Positions 23,216 to 43,477 of a DNA stretch of 64,000 nt are shown here, one piece after another. The stretch comes from Lunularia cruciata (lineage: Eukaryota > Streptophyta > Marchantiopsida > Lunulariales > Lunulariaceae). The stretch spans positions 76,486,552 to 76,550,551 of the forward strand of contig OX419756.1 of assembly GCA_948567375.1 (NCBI GenBank), given 5' to 3'. The position numbers were made by a program, and so were the translations under genes. Position 1 is the stretch's first letter. Every line of letters starts with the position of its first letter. Under the pieces are notes generated by a model. The model had not been told where the DNA came from and did not search any database. It saw nothing but the letters and a program-made list of their open reading frames with translations.

Positions 23216-25148
23216 AAAACAATTTATAACTTGTCATCATAACATGTATTCTCAAGGTTTACGAATCATCATTTCATGTCTCACCAACAAAAAATAAAGA
23301 TAATCTAACTAATTATCATTCCAACTTTATTATCGAAAACACACCAGAACATTAACATTCAAATTCAGAACACCTCACCCATACACGATACACACATAAA
23401 AATAAAAAGAATCAAATCACAAAAATAGTAAATAAAAACTCTACATCTCATACATCAACATGAAGTGTTATTTTTTGAAGTATTACAAAATAATTCCACA
23501 AAATCATATTTTTTATTAAGAACAAATAGTGGTATTACTTTATAATACTTTGAAAAGTAGTAGAATATTCTACACACAAAGAGTTTCAACTTCTTTGGTA
23601 TGTGCAGGTTACCATGTATGAAAAGTAATTGTTTCCACCATTCTAGCTGACAGTTATCATTAGAAATTTCAAAATTATCATTGAATTGGAATTTTCAAAA
23701 AATTATCTTGCTTGTCAAACTTTTCGTGGGAGGTATGCCTCTCCACCTCCTGGCCCAATTTTACTGCCTCAAATCCACTTCCGTTCATATGACCTCCGCT
23801 CACTTTCCATGTGTAAAGTGGTTCTTGTTTCTTCTATCTCAAGTCTAGTCCACTAATCAGTGTATTGGACTGTAGAATACAAGTTTCCTTTCCCACACTT
23901 AGGCGTATGGTGGGTTTAGGATTTAGGCCTAATCCCTAAACACCAAGATGCACTTCATGTTCTCATCCTGCTTAGTGAGTGTGTTTTGTTCATGTCTCAT
24001 CTTGCAACTCTTCCTTTACAATTTTCTTTTGTGGAAATTTTCAGCACCGACAAGGTCTCCGATGTCAAACAAATAAGGCTCCGCTCTCGTCCCGCGGACT
24101 ATTTATCCATCGTCCGATGGGTTACTGCCGAATGATACATCCAATATCTTTGTACGAATCTGATTTCGTGGAAGCCTTAGAAAATACTTAGGCAATGTTC
24201 TTGTGCAATACTGTTCAATATTATTTCAGATTTGCTCAATTTCATAAGGTATAATACCCTTCAAATTCGTTGCAATTTTGCTCAATCTGAGAAGGCATGT
24301 TGGAGCCCAGGAAGCCCCCATGAGTTTTCTTGTTCGCAAGTGTCCAAATTCAAATTTTGTCCAAATTAGCTGGTAAATACTCCAATGCCATCTATGAAGG
24401 GAGTAGATTGGATCACAATCTACTCTCTTCATTCCACGCCAATCATCTAGCAAGCTCTCCTATGCAAGGACCCTAAACAGTTCTCAGAAAGGTACCTTCG
24501 TGTAATAAACTCTCGGAGGTCCTCTCTTTGCTTTGAAGTAATTTGGACCTAAAACCATCCCGTGCACATCTTCAGAGATGTTCCACGACAGCAGGGTTGA
24601 TAACTTCCACGAATAATGTATTCCAGGGTCATTGGGCATAGCGTTGCCCACGCTCTCCTGTTCCTCGGAAAGAAAGAAGCATGGTTATCTCAAGAACAAT
24701 GGCTTATACTACAATATCCAAATGACGCGACTGAATGAAGTCGATCACGAGGATAAAAGTAGGAGAAACAATGCACACCATAAGCTGAGCCAAGATGTGT
24801 ACTCACCAATGCTTGATGAATTAAAAGCTCATTGTTCAGATCATTCCTGCCTTTGGGAACGCAGGAATTTTAACAATCACTGGTAGGATCTGTCTTCCAA
24901 ATATGAGACTATGTACAGCAATACGCTGGGCGCGAAATGAGGTTGTATTCAGACAGGTGAACTTATACACAATATCATACAGTATATAGATGCCTTGAGT
25001 TTAGGGGTTCATTGCCACCTGGAGATGGCACTAATAATATCTTTGAACTTCTAGCAAGAAAAGTGGGGATTTCAGAGGGGTTTAAACAAGCAACCCACTG
25101 CTAACAGAAGAAATTACGCCTCCCATACGGTAGGCAAACTAAGCTGTT
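23216..25148. other. intergenic region downstream of MCM4
   Basis: I see no supported gene here. The left part (23216-23720) is AT-rich and follows the end of gypsy II homology. The right part should include the MCM4 3' UTR, on the minus strand below 25149. No clear polyadenylation signal was identified by eye. Confidence 0.5.
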
Positions 25149-32906
<7,758 letters not shown>

Positions 32907-33130
32907 CCTAGTAGACAACTGCAAGCTTCAATCTCGAAATTTCTTGATGCACAATGCCAGACTGTCGAATTGATCCAATTGTCGACTCTCGCATGTGCGC
33001 AGACCTCAGGCTCGAAGAAATAATGCCAGATTATCCAAGTGTCCAACTCCAAGTCTGGGCAGACGTCAAGCTCCCAAAATTATGCCTACGCGTTACTTAA
33101 CTCGAAGCCCCTCGGAAACTCTGACTCTGG

Positions 33131-33311
33131 CTTGAGCGTAAGAGTTCCCGCCAAGCCCTCCCTCTTGTGCTCGTGTTTGCTTGAGAGTAATAGTTCCCGC
33201 CAATCTCTCCCCCTGGGGTGCTCGTGTTTGTCGTACACTTTCTCGGTTCTGTGAGTAGGTTGTTCAGTCTTTGCATTTTATTTCTCACTCTCATCTTTTA
33301 TGGCGGGAAAA
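33131..33311 (-). promoter_or_regulatory. MCM4 promoter with E2F-type sites
   Basis: TTCCCGCCAA occurs at 33145-33154 and 33194-33203, and TTTTCCCGCCA (minus strand) at 33301-33311. All lie 240-405 bp upstream of the MCM4 start codon. The second matches the plant E2F consensus WTTSSCSS on the minus strand (ATTGGCGG) and the third matches TTTSSCGC. The first two sit in tandem copies of a ~50-bp module (33131-33179 and 33180-33230) sharing cttgag..taa.agttcccgcc and gctcgtgtttg. S-phase control of MCM genes by E2F is well established; binding here is inferred. Confidence 0.65.
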
Positions 33312-33399
33312 TTTGCAAGAGATTGGTGGGCCCAAAGATGTACCTTTGGCACACTTGCACGATAAAAAGGCGAAGGATGGGAAGATGGGGCTAGGTCAC

Positions 33400-33740
33400 A
33401 ATAGCGTTTATATGAGAAATATGTCACACCGCATCTAAAATATCCTAGTTATGCAAGTCATATGGTCGCATCCCAGCTATGCAAATCACATGGAAGTCCA
33501 ATAATAATACCATCCAAGCTATGCAAATCATATGGTAGTCCACTAATAATAGCATCCTAGTGTGATCGCTCTTGTGTGGATTGCCATTGTACCAAATAAT
33601 CATCACCTAGTGTGATTGTTCTAGTATGGATTGCACTCGCCAGTGCACTCCATAGACTAATGAACACACATTGCTTAAAATATGTTACAAAACATGAGAG
33701 TAAAAATGGTACACAACTTAAAATAAACTTGAATTGAAGT
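33400..33740 (+). repeat. dispersed repeat, left copy
   Basis: This segment starts with TATATGAGAAATATGTC, contains CACCTAGTGTGATTG and ends near ATGAGAGTA. It matches 44408-44620 in the same orientation, so the 11-kb region between is bracketed by direct repeats. Inside it a 44-bp unit (catccaagctatgcaaatca type) is repeated in tandem at about 33468-33556. Confidence 0.65.
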
Positions 33741-36700
33741 ATCACTATACTTTGGAAACTCCTTGGTTCTTTGATAAAAAAAAATTTGAGTGCAATCCTA
33801 AGAGGTAATAGTGGTTCCAATAAAAGTATGATAGACTCTTATAAAGATTCTATAGAAATTCTAAGAGATATTATATGGAGAGCTTAAGAGTGATTTGTGG
33901 TTTTTGAATAAAGTTTTTTATTAAAATTTGAGTTTTTTATTTGTATATTTATTTAATTATTTATTTATGGATTCCATCTTGATTATCTTGTCTTTCTATT
34001 CAGATCACACTTTGATTTGAGTAATTTTCCATGTATAATTTATATAAATTACTAAATCATTCTTCACCTAATTTAACATTAAGTATCAATTTGAACAGAG
34101 GTGTGCTGATACTAACCCATATTATTAGAAGAAAATATAAAGCATGCTACATACTTAGAATCAAACTTTATATTTTTAGAAATAACTATTATATATAATA
34201 TGCAATAAATAGAATAAAACTATTAAAATATAGAATATGTTAAATGAATGTTTAAGTTGTATGCTTCTTTGATTTCTAGAGTATTTAATATTTTGCATTT
34301 TTTTAATAAAAATTAAATAATGAAAGAGAAAAAAATTCAAGATGCATTTGCTAAAAAAGATTGTAAACGTAAGAAAGATATTTCAACATCTTTCCCTTTT
34401 TATATGCTTGATTAATACAATTTAGTAATAAAATATTGAGTGGTCTATGAAAAAAACAAGTAGTTTTAATTTTATGTTAAGTATAATTGAATACACATTT
34501 GAGTCTATATTCAACCTCTTTTCCCTTTTTATATGCTTTATTAATACAATTTAGTAATAAAATATTGAGTGGTCTATGAAAAAAACAAGTAGTTTTAATT
34601 TTATGTTAAGTATAATTGAATACACATTTAAGTCTATAATTTATATTAATCTACATCATATTGGGGACTTACTACAAGTTATTAGTTTTGTCTATGCAAA
34701 AGTGATTGGTTTTTATCTCCATGTATGATGAGTTTAAAAGAGCTATCAACTAAAGTAGAGAAAATTCTATACATTCTATATTTATGTATTATGGAATCTA
34801 TATTTTCTTTTAAACATTCAGAATTCCAAAAGCTATCTATATAGTAGGTAGTTAATAAGTTTAAGCATTTGTAGCTAATGATTAAACTATTGATATTTTG
34901 AAATTTAAACAGAATTTGTTAGCAAATTTAATATTCAGATAAATATTACATGAATAATGTCTATTATTTTCTTTCATTTTAATATACTTTGCAAGATGGT
35001 ACTTTTTAACTTGTATGGCCATGAATATTAATTGAAAGTAGACTTTAAGTGAAAATGCGTATTAAATAAGACTCAATAAAGTAAAACAAGGCTTACATTT
35101 CTTATTTTAAGTATTTAAAGTATTTTCTTATAATTGAGAAATAAAAGTTATCTTACTTTATAATATGCATATATCTTTCTTAATGTATACTTGGAAAATG
35201 TTAAAAACATGTTTTACTTGTAACAACATTTTAATATCTGTGATTCTTTTTTTCTCATATCATTGCAAACATTAACTTAAGATAGTCAATATGTGTTATC
35301 ACTTATCGACATTCAAGAGTTTACAAATATAAATCAATTCAAGCGTTATTTTATCTTCTTCTCTTTCTAAAAATTAATATATCAGTTTGGTTTGGAATGA
35401 GTAACATATCCAAAATGAACCAATAAGATATTTGTATTTAAATCAAGAATTCTCAGTTTCATTAAGGTGGAAAATAAGTGTTACAACTCTTCAATATCAT
35501 TTCATTCTAAATAGAGAAACATCAATTGTGGAAAAAAAGCATTAAAGAAATTTATTTTTAACTTATTTTACTTTTCTGAACAGATGATCAGAATTTGAAC
35601 ATTACAACTAATGTTGAAAATGTACATTTGTGATCTTAATAGGGATATTCTATAAGATAAAAGACAAGATTTTGATTTCATTATACAATCCAAAAATACA
35701 TAAAGTTGTGTTAAAATTACCTAGATTTGTGAAAATATGGACTAAATTCAGAAATACAAATTGGATTGAATGTATTGTATAGTGGTATTGTAATTAATTT
35801 TCTATATCTTATATTACACATTATTACTTTGTTTTGATGTGTTCTTCTTACTAATTGCATACTAATTATAAAGCATTAACTAGTTAATCTTTCTCCAAAA
35901 TAATAAATGGACAAGTTCACCATCCTTAAAGATTTTGATTGAAATTACAGATTTTTCAATCTATTAACATGCAATGCAAAAAGTCTTATAAATTCAAATC
36001 CATTTCAATTACCAAAGTCAAGAAAATGCAAATGCACATACATATACACTATAAAACCTAATACACATCCATCTTTTAATATACCTAATGGGTGCTCACT
36101 ACTGTATATATTCAGGAAATTATTTTTCTCTTAGTGTCTTTATTTATGACAATCAGAAGATAAATATGGATATCTATTCTCCAAACCACTATAGTTATTA
36201 ACTATGAACTTAATTTCTAATATAATATTCTCAAAGCAGGATTTATCATAAAATTTAAGATTTAAAATAAATAAATAATTTAATGTAAAATTTCTTCAAG
36301 TAGAAAGCTTGAAATTCATTTTTATTATAGTGTATATTATATTATTTTATAAAATATTACTACTTAAAAGTATGAATTCAATATAAGAATGGTCAAAAAG
36401 ATTTATAAAGTTACTAGACTTCTCTTATGGTTCCAAAAGTAAAAGACTCTTATGACTTTGGACAACTTTTCAAACAATAGCAAAATTCTTACTTGATCGA
36501 TCTTAAATACAAAATTGAACTCATATTAATAAACTTTTGAAGTAAATGATGTTTTTAACTTGATACAAATTCAAGATGACATCTATATTTCATAATGATT
36601 ATCATACAAAGGTATTCATACTTTATCTTTAGGTAATTTATTTCACTCTAACAATATACAATCTATATATCTAAAGATGAATTGTATGGTGCTTTTGGTC

Positions 36701-38420
36701 TTTTGATTGATTGCTTAATGTGACTCGGTGGTTTTGAGTATTTTGATATTTGCTTAGCAACCAACCACGCCATTCTCTTTACATTTATTTATTCAACTTC
36801 TTTTACCTCTATCTTTTTTTTTGCATTTTACAAATTTATTTGCAACTTTTTCCATTTGCTATCATACACCTTATTAGGTTGTGCACTTAAGAACTCACAC
36901 TCAAAATGCTATAAATACCAAACATCTTAATTACAAGGACCATATAGGCCATACATTGGAGCAACATGCTAAACAAACTGCCCATTAGGTATACATGTAT
37001 GCTAGTATTGACTTTGTATAAATAATATTATAAGACCTCATATCTCTCACTCAAGATTGACCACCAATTGTTACAAGGTAATGTGCCATGGACTAATAAG
37101 AGTAAGGACTAAACTGTATGACACTCTTTGAGTGAAATTCAAAGACACCTCCTTGACTCAAAGTATTGATCACTGAATATTTATCATTAAAGAACTCCAT
37201 GGGAGAGATAATTACAATTGAGACATTGACATGTTAATCATATTTTGTTTGTATATTTTTGAAATGATTCCACCCAAAAATTACTAATTATCAACATAAG
37301 TAAAGTTATATAGTTATGAGGTAAAAAGTTATAGAAATTAAAATCTAAGAGGTATGCATATTCATCACAATAATCAATAATCCTTACAAGCATATGGTAT
37401 ATATTGACCAAAAACAAGTCAAGAGTCATTTATATATCATATATTTGGATTATAAAATCTCAAAAAGACTTATGATTGGGCAAGTTCTCAATTCTTTCCT
37501 CAAGTTAAATAATACACAACGAAGATGCTCAGTTATAAATGAATGGTGAACACTTTTTTAAATTCTATTAAATAATATTATTTCTGTCTTAGTTGTGATA
37601 GTCTCTATCCAAATTTGGTTCATTTTAAAGTTTTGTTCAAATTTATAAGAATAATATCTTTCAATAAAGCACAATATTGAACTAGACAATCCAATAGAGT
37701 ATACACACATAAATATGAAGTATAGTGGAGGAATTGACCAAATGACACTTTTACATTTTGAAATTGGAAAGTGTTAACTTATAATTTTATAACTTCTTAG
37801 GAATTAGTAACTTTGAAATATATTAATATTAATGCTGCAGAGATAATATGGAATTCTAAATGCTTAAGAGTATGATGTATTGGCTTGTCACAATAGTAAT
37901 ATTTCACAATTCTAAAAAATTGACTTTTTAGTAGTATAATTCTTATTCCAAACTATGAAAATTACTTAATTTCTAACTTGAGTGCCCTAAACATTTGAGC
38001 ATTTCAAGAGTTCACACCTTTTACATTTTCATCACAATCATTATAATCACATCATAAGAAAGTTTACTAATTATATAGATTTAAAAGATATAAAATTATT
38101 TATTTAGGATTATTCATAAAATTAGTCATTAATTCAACATAGTAAGCAAATCCAAAGTTTATATTACAAAAAAAAAGTGTATAGAATTAGTCTAGTTATA
38201 ATATTCATCATCCTCATACTAATGTGTCTAGCACTACATTGATTACTATTATCATTACAAACATCAACATTGCATTGACAAATAGTAGAATGCAAAAATA
38301 TCTTATATTACATGGGTATACAAATATTTGTAACTATAATAAAGTACCTTGACTTCCTTTGCTCTTAGATTTAGCCACTCATAATACCTTTCATACTTTT
38401 TTTAGTGTATTTTGATGGAA
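33741..38420. other. AT-rich block without genes
   Basis: About 4.7 kb of very AT-rich sequence has no frame that resembles a known protein and no strong GC-rich island. It contains one clear tandem duplication (34384-34640). It may be old decayed transposon sequence or a structural AT-rich region. Confidence 0.6.
34384..34640. repeat. tandem duplication, ~128-bp unit
   Basis: Two near-identical copies start at 34384 and 34512, each with ccctttttatatgct and gagtggtctatgaaaaaaac. They differ at only a few positions. Confidence 0.9.
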
Positions 38421-38896
38421 ATTAAAATTTTGTCTAGATTTCTTGTGATTGGACCTCCTCCATTCTTTGCTTCCTATCTGTGTACCATGTTTGTGTGAGG
38501 TGCCTTGACTTTAGAGCATTGATGCTTTGATGTTTTCTTGGTAGTGAGGCTTGAGTGATGACTAATTAGACTACCTATGTTTCTCTTGTTGAGGCAAGAA
38601 GTGATGACCTATATATTGTGAGAGTGCATGTTGTGATGGCAGGTTACAAGTTGCACTTTCTCCTAGTGTAGTAGTTGTAGTTAGAGCTATATTAGTGGGT
38701 GATGTTTGGTTAGTATATTGGCACTTGGTGGTGTTGGTACTTGGTGGAGTACTTGCGGTGGTTACGGTTATGGGTTGTAGTTTTTGGTTACTTTATCACA
38801 ATGGAGTTCTTTGGGAATTCTAGAGGAGATAGCACTGCAATATGCAATGGGTTTACTTGGAGTGGCACTCCGTATCAGCCTATATCTTAGGTCCTA

Positions 38897-39364
38897 ATGA
38901 AGGAAGAGATTGACTTTGAGTTGGAGTTTGATGCAAGAGTTGATTTAGTTAAGATTGCACTTGGTGTGTCCCGACTGTTGTTGTGGGACATGGACGAGAT
39001 TTATAGGGCCTCCAAAGGCCCAAGGCATTACTTTGGTATAGTGGGTACCATTGAGTTGGATGACTTCATCTACGAGTTTGATGACTTCATCTACGAGTTT
39101 GATAGTTGGTGTGATCTATAGCAAATGGAGAACTTGACTTTGTTCACATCCTTCATGGTGTGGAAGGGGTTGTTTCAACATTTGGAGGGTCCACCAATGG
39201 ACAACTACCATGAGTTCAAGAGAGCTCACTTGGAAGAGATTGAGCTATGGAGACAATATTGGTCTTTGAACTCTATCTCAGTAGGGCAGATTTTCTCAAA
39301 TGGATACTACTGGAGCCTAGTCCCATTCTACTTCATTTGTCTCTCCCTTGTAAGACTTGATTGA
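38897..39364 (+). pseudogene. gypsy II gag remnant (copy b)
   Basis: KGPRHYFGIV and MDNYHEFKRAHLEEIELWRQ match the gag of copy a. A short internal duplication repeats DDFIYEFD. After about 39290 the sequence stops matching gag; unrelated sequence fills the space until the linker resumes near 39640. Confidence 0.6.
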
Positions 39365-40589
39365 TGTGGTCTTCCTATCCTTCATGTATTCTATGTGGTC
39401 TCCTTTTTCCTTCCTTTATCTTAATTAAGGCTACAAAATATTGGATGAAGCTAGTTTTAATGTTAGAACTCTAGAGTTGTAGACTTCTATCCTAGATTCT
39501 TACATAATTAGATTTGGTTTAGGGATGTTTGGGAGAGTGGAGTCTGGAGAGGAGAGGGAGAGATGTGAGAGGAAAGATCTACAATTTCCGAGGGCTCTCT
39601 TGCATATAGCATTCAAGTGAATTGTCAACTCTGTTTGTTTTATGGAAGACCAATGTAGAGAGGTGTCCATTTCATATCCAAAAATCTTTAGGTGGTGGCG
39701 AGTACACATCAGTCCATTCTTGGATGGGACTTATTGTATTGTTAGATGCAGCCAGAGTAGAATTACGGGCTCATTGTCTTTGTCTTTGGTGGACAAACCT
39801 CTTACCCAAAGAGGTTTTACAACATGCTTATGATGGGATTCAACAACTTGACCACATCTTTGTTGATGACATCTTGGATGTTGGGTGTCAGTCTCAGATA
39901 GTGGTAGTGGCCGATAGGTCACCTATGGCAGTGGTGAACCTAGTGGGACAACCTAGAGCTGCATTTCCCACACTCATGAGAGCAGGCGATGGGTTTTTGC
40001 ACCAGTATTACCGCTGTTCTAGTAGTGTCAAAGGCATCCAAGCGTCAGGTGTTAGGTAAGGCTATGGACCTAAGCTGTTTGACTTGGATTGTGAGCCTTG
40101 GCTTGGCAGAACAGCGTAGGATGCGCTTGATCGGCATCACCACTTGGACACTTGTGAGCCCTATGCTTATCAAGACGATTCAAGCACATGCTGGGGGCAA
40201 TGGACCGAGTGGACATGGTATTCTTGGGACAAATCCAGTAGCTACTAGGGAGAGTGATCTACTTGGAGTCCATCAAAGTGAGCATGGGTTACTTGGATTA
40301 CACCCTTGGTCCACTTGAGATGCAGCTAGAGGACATGTGGAGCTTGTAGCTAGAGTAGAGGGAGTTTTTCACACAAAGGTTGGGACCTCTAGTGGTCAGG
40401 ATCATGACACTATTGCGCCCAAGGGCCCAGTGTAGCAACAAGTCAATATGTCTTCCACTCCTACTACAGTTATAGAGGATACTTGGGAGCTAGATCTTGG
40501 ACCCAAGCTTACTGGAGAGGAAAGACGGAGGTTTTGGAGGTTCTTGAGGAGCCACACGAGTTGTTTTACCTTTAGTAGAAGGATTTGGG

Positions 40590-41350
40590 TGCTCTAAAGG
40601 GACGTGATATACGGATTGAGCTGACTAGCAATACACTAGTTTTCCGACGTCCTTATCGTTATAGTGACATGGAGAGGATATTGATTCAGAGTTAGAGTAG
40701 TGACCTTTTTGAGGCTGGTTTGGTGGAGATTTTACATGGATAGTATGCATTAGCAACAGTGATGCCAGCCAAGAAGGATATGCATGGCAACTACACAAAT
40801 AGGCGGATGTGTGGAGATTATCGTCCTATCAACCAATAGACCAGGGCTGATTGGTATGCCATGCCTACATTGGAGGAGATTTTTGATGCAATTGGGCATG
40901 CAAAGGTCTTTAGTACTTTGGATCTTTGAGCGGGATATCATCAGTTGTCGATCAAGGAAAAGGATAAGTCCAAGACAACATTTTGGGCTATTGATCCTCA
41001 CTGTAAGGATGTGTTATATCAGTGGAGGTTCTTACCATTTGGGCTGAAGAATGCTCCTACTAAGTTCCAGAGGGTCATGGATAGGATCCTAGCTGGATTG
41101 GATTTTGCTCGGTGCTATATTGATGACATTTTGGTTTATAGCACTACTATGGAAGAGCATGAGATACAATTTTTGGAGGTGTTTGAGAGGTTGGGATCTC
41201 ATGGACTCAAATTACATCTTGGGAAGTGTAGGTTCTTCCAAGAGCAGGTTGAGTATTTGGGTCACACTATCTATCTCGGAGGACTTGGTGTTCAACAGAC
41301 CAAGGTGGAGGCTATTGCACGTATTCCTTGGCCTATGGATGTGAGCAGAG
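40590..41350 (+). pseudogene. gypsy II reverse transcriptase (copy b)
   Basis: The best-preserved part is 40945-41355, with KTTFWAIDPH, FLPFGLKNAPTKFQRVMDRI and the box YIDD (41116-41127). In-frame stops occur upstream, for example where copies of the family have Arg or Gln: DL-stop-AGYHQ and NQ-stop-TRADW. These fit C-to-T changes in CGA and CAG codons. Confidence 0.7.
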
Positions 41351-41519
41351 TGTGAGCATTCCTTGGGTTGGCAAAATTCTATCGTCACTATATTAGAGGA
41401 TTTAGTGCCATTGCCAAGGCCTTGACAAAGCTGACCAAGCTTACACAGGAGTGGTGTTGGGGAGATGAGCAAGAGATAGTTTTTGTAGAGCTCAAGGAGA
41501 GGTTGACATCTGCTCCTAT

Positions 41520-41960
41520 TTTGAGGAGGCCAATCAAAGGATGACCATTTTAGGTTCATACTGATTGGAGTATGTTGGAGCTTAAAGCGGTACTTACCCA
41601 ACATGATGATGAGGGGAAGGAGTTTGTGGTGGCCTATGCTAGTCTTTCCAACAATTCAGCAAAGGCAAAGTATAGTTCATATGAGAGAGAGTGCTTGGCA
41701 GCAGTTTGGGCACTAGCACATTTCCAATGTTACTTATTTGGTAACCCCTTCACTCTCATCATGATCATCAGCCACTAAAGTGGTTGATGGAGTCCGACAA
41801 GCTTTCAAGGAAGCTTGCACAATGGGCTCTGATTTTACAAGAGTATGATTTCATGGTTGTTCATAGACCTGTAGTGGTGAACCGTGATGCAGATGGGTTG
41901 AGTAGAAACCCATGTCCTAGCCAGCAGGATCAGACCAAAGCACATTGGCATGGTGAGACA
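41520..41960 (+). pseudogene. gypsy II RNase H (copy b)
   Basis: The frame 41572-41778 includes KEFVVAYASLSNNSAKAKYS and YERECLAAVWALAHFQCYLFG, diagnostic of gypsy RNase H. A second frame (41784-42077) continues with KLARWALILQ-type sequence (here KLAQWALILQEYDFMVVHRP) and NGLSRNPCPS in the form DGLSRNPCPS. One frameshift near 41778 separates them. Confidence 0.65.
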
Positions 41961-42348
41961 GACACAGAGATGGTGCCAGGTTGGCATGCATCTACCTTTC
42001 TATGTATATTTTTTGAGGCTTTGGTGGTATCTCTCTCAGCACACACAAGAGGAGTTATTGAGGTCACAGATCCATAGAGTGAAGATATTGGTATAGTTCA
42101 GCGAGATATTCATGATGATGTCTTAGTGATGGACTATCTTTGCACTGGTGTTGTGGGTGGCACAGTTGGGGCCAAGGAGAGAGATCATGTCCTTTAGCGA
42201 GCCTGATAGTTTAGATTGGAGGGCATACACCTTTTGTGTGTATGGGAGGATGATAGAGTGTAAGTAGTACCACTTCCATCTCAAATAGGGTGTATATCTA
42301 CAAAAGATAGCACCAATAACACTTGATGTTTCTATAGGCCGCACTATC

Positions 42349-42642
42349 TTGAGAGTGCATGAGGTTTTGCCATCTAGAGTCCTTGTGTTGGAAGGACGTG
42401 ATGGTGTTGTTTGGAAGGATCATGTGCGCAATTGTGTGCCATGCCACCTCCCAAACATTGATGGTACTATGGACCCAAGCTTGGCACTTGTACGTGCAGG
42501 CTTGAGGTGTATGCTATATGGCTCTTCTGGTGGAGCTGCTACTATGTTAGTGTGTGATAGCTGTTCGAGAGGATGGCATATAGCATGTATGACTCTTCCT
42601 CTCATGGTGGTTCCTTAGGGATAGTGGTTATGTCCTAGATGT
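42349..42642 (+). pseudogene. gypsy II C-terminal region with PHD finger (copy b)
   Basis: EVLPSRVLVLEGRDG and NCVPCHLPNIDGT precede a PHD-type segment (42508-42642). It reads RCMLY, then VCDSCSRGWHIACMTLPL, then two stops and WLCPRC. Here the second Cys of the first pair is Tyr, while CDSC is intact. In copy a the reverse is true, so the two copies together show that the family had the full set of ligands. Confidence 0.6.
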
Positions 42643-42817
42643 ACTTGATCTATAGCTAGTTCATTCTTTATATGGTATAGATTGCAGACAATCGACTAGC
42701 GATGGGGCTCCATAGCACCTGGCCTCCTGATCTTTGCCCATTATAGGGTATACCATATACTTGGAGTAGATGGCTATCTGGAGTTAGAAGGGCCTAACCG
42801 CCAGTTAGGGGGGCAAT

Positions 42818-43477
42818 TGTGGCACTTTAGAGTCTATGTATGACTTATGTGTGAGTTGTGCTTCTATAGTGTATGATGTTGACAACGATGCATGTTGTGT
42901 AGCGATGTATATACGTATGATAGTTGTCACACCATTTGTAATGTCGCATCTAGATTGCTCGGACACTAGAGTTGCAGTGATGGTAGTTAGAGTTATTTCA
43001 GTAGTTTCTAAAAGACTACTTTTTGACGGTCAGATTGCGTGTTTGGAGTATTGACTTCACGGTGGGGCCCACCGTCACTTTGTACCATTTGCACCATCAA
43101 GTGTGCCATCAGTAGGACCGTTAGGGTTCAGACCTAGCTCGAGTCCAGGGGGGTATATTTTTGAAGTGCAGCTCTAGAGAGCTTGCTTTTCTGATGTTGA
43201 GCCTTTTGATTTCTTGGCTCTGGTGGATAGAGGCCGGCGAGCGTCACTTGGATTCTCTTAACTAGAGTGGGTATGGCTTGACTGTAATCAATGTCCAATT
43301 ATTGGCAGTTTATAGAGTGATAGATCAAATACTGATCTGAGTTGAGTTGAGTTTAGAGTGGTAAACAATCTGATTATTGTGGCACTTTAGTGTCTATGTA
43401 TGACTTATGTGTGAGTTGTGCTTGTATAGTGTATGATGTTGACAACAATGTATGTTGTGTAGCAATGTATATACGCA
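42818..43477 (+). repeat. 3' LTR of gypsy II copy b
   Basis: This 660-bp LTR begins TGTGGCACTTTAGAG directly after a G-rich polypurine tract (AGTTAGGGGGGCAAT) and ends TATATACGCA. Its first ~105 bp recur at its end (43377-43477) with a few changes. Copy a ends at the equivalent point, which supports this boundary. Confidence 0.65.

Larger units (their letters stand above)
38600..43477 (+). mobile_element. Ty3/gypsy element II, copy b (internally deleted)
   Basis: The plus strand carries a leader (from about 38600), part of gag (38897-39290), a gap, the protease-RT linker (39640-40320), RT (40590-41350), RNase H (41520-41960), a remnant of integrase (41970-42250), the C-terminal PHD segment (42349-42642) and an LTR (42818-43477). 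Compared with copy a it lacks the gag knuckles and protease core, and nearly all of the integrase core. Many in-frame stops are present. It lies inverted relative to copy a, with MCM4 between them. No 5' LTR is seen. Confidence 0.8.

Noticed and set aside
24226-24886. Open frames 24226-24453 (minus) and 24632-24886 (plus) as small genes
   Set aside because: They have no recognisable motif, no supporting splice structure and lengths expected by chance.
32907-32924. Upstream start for MCM4 (six extra residues)
   Set aside because: The upstream codon is TTG, not ATG; an in-frame TGA lies just before it. The ATG at 32906 is the first usable start.
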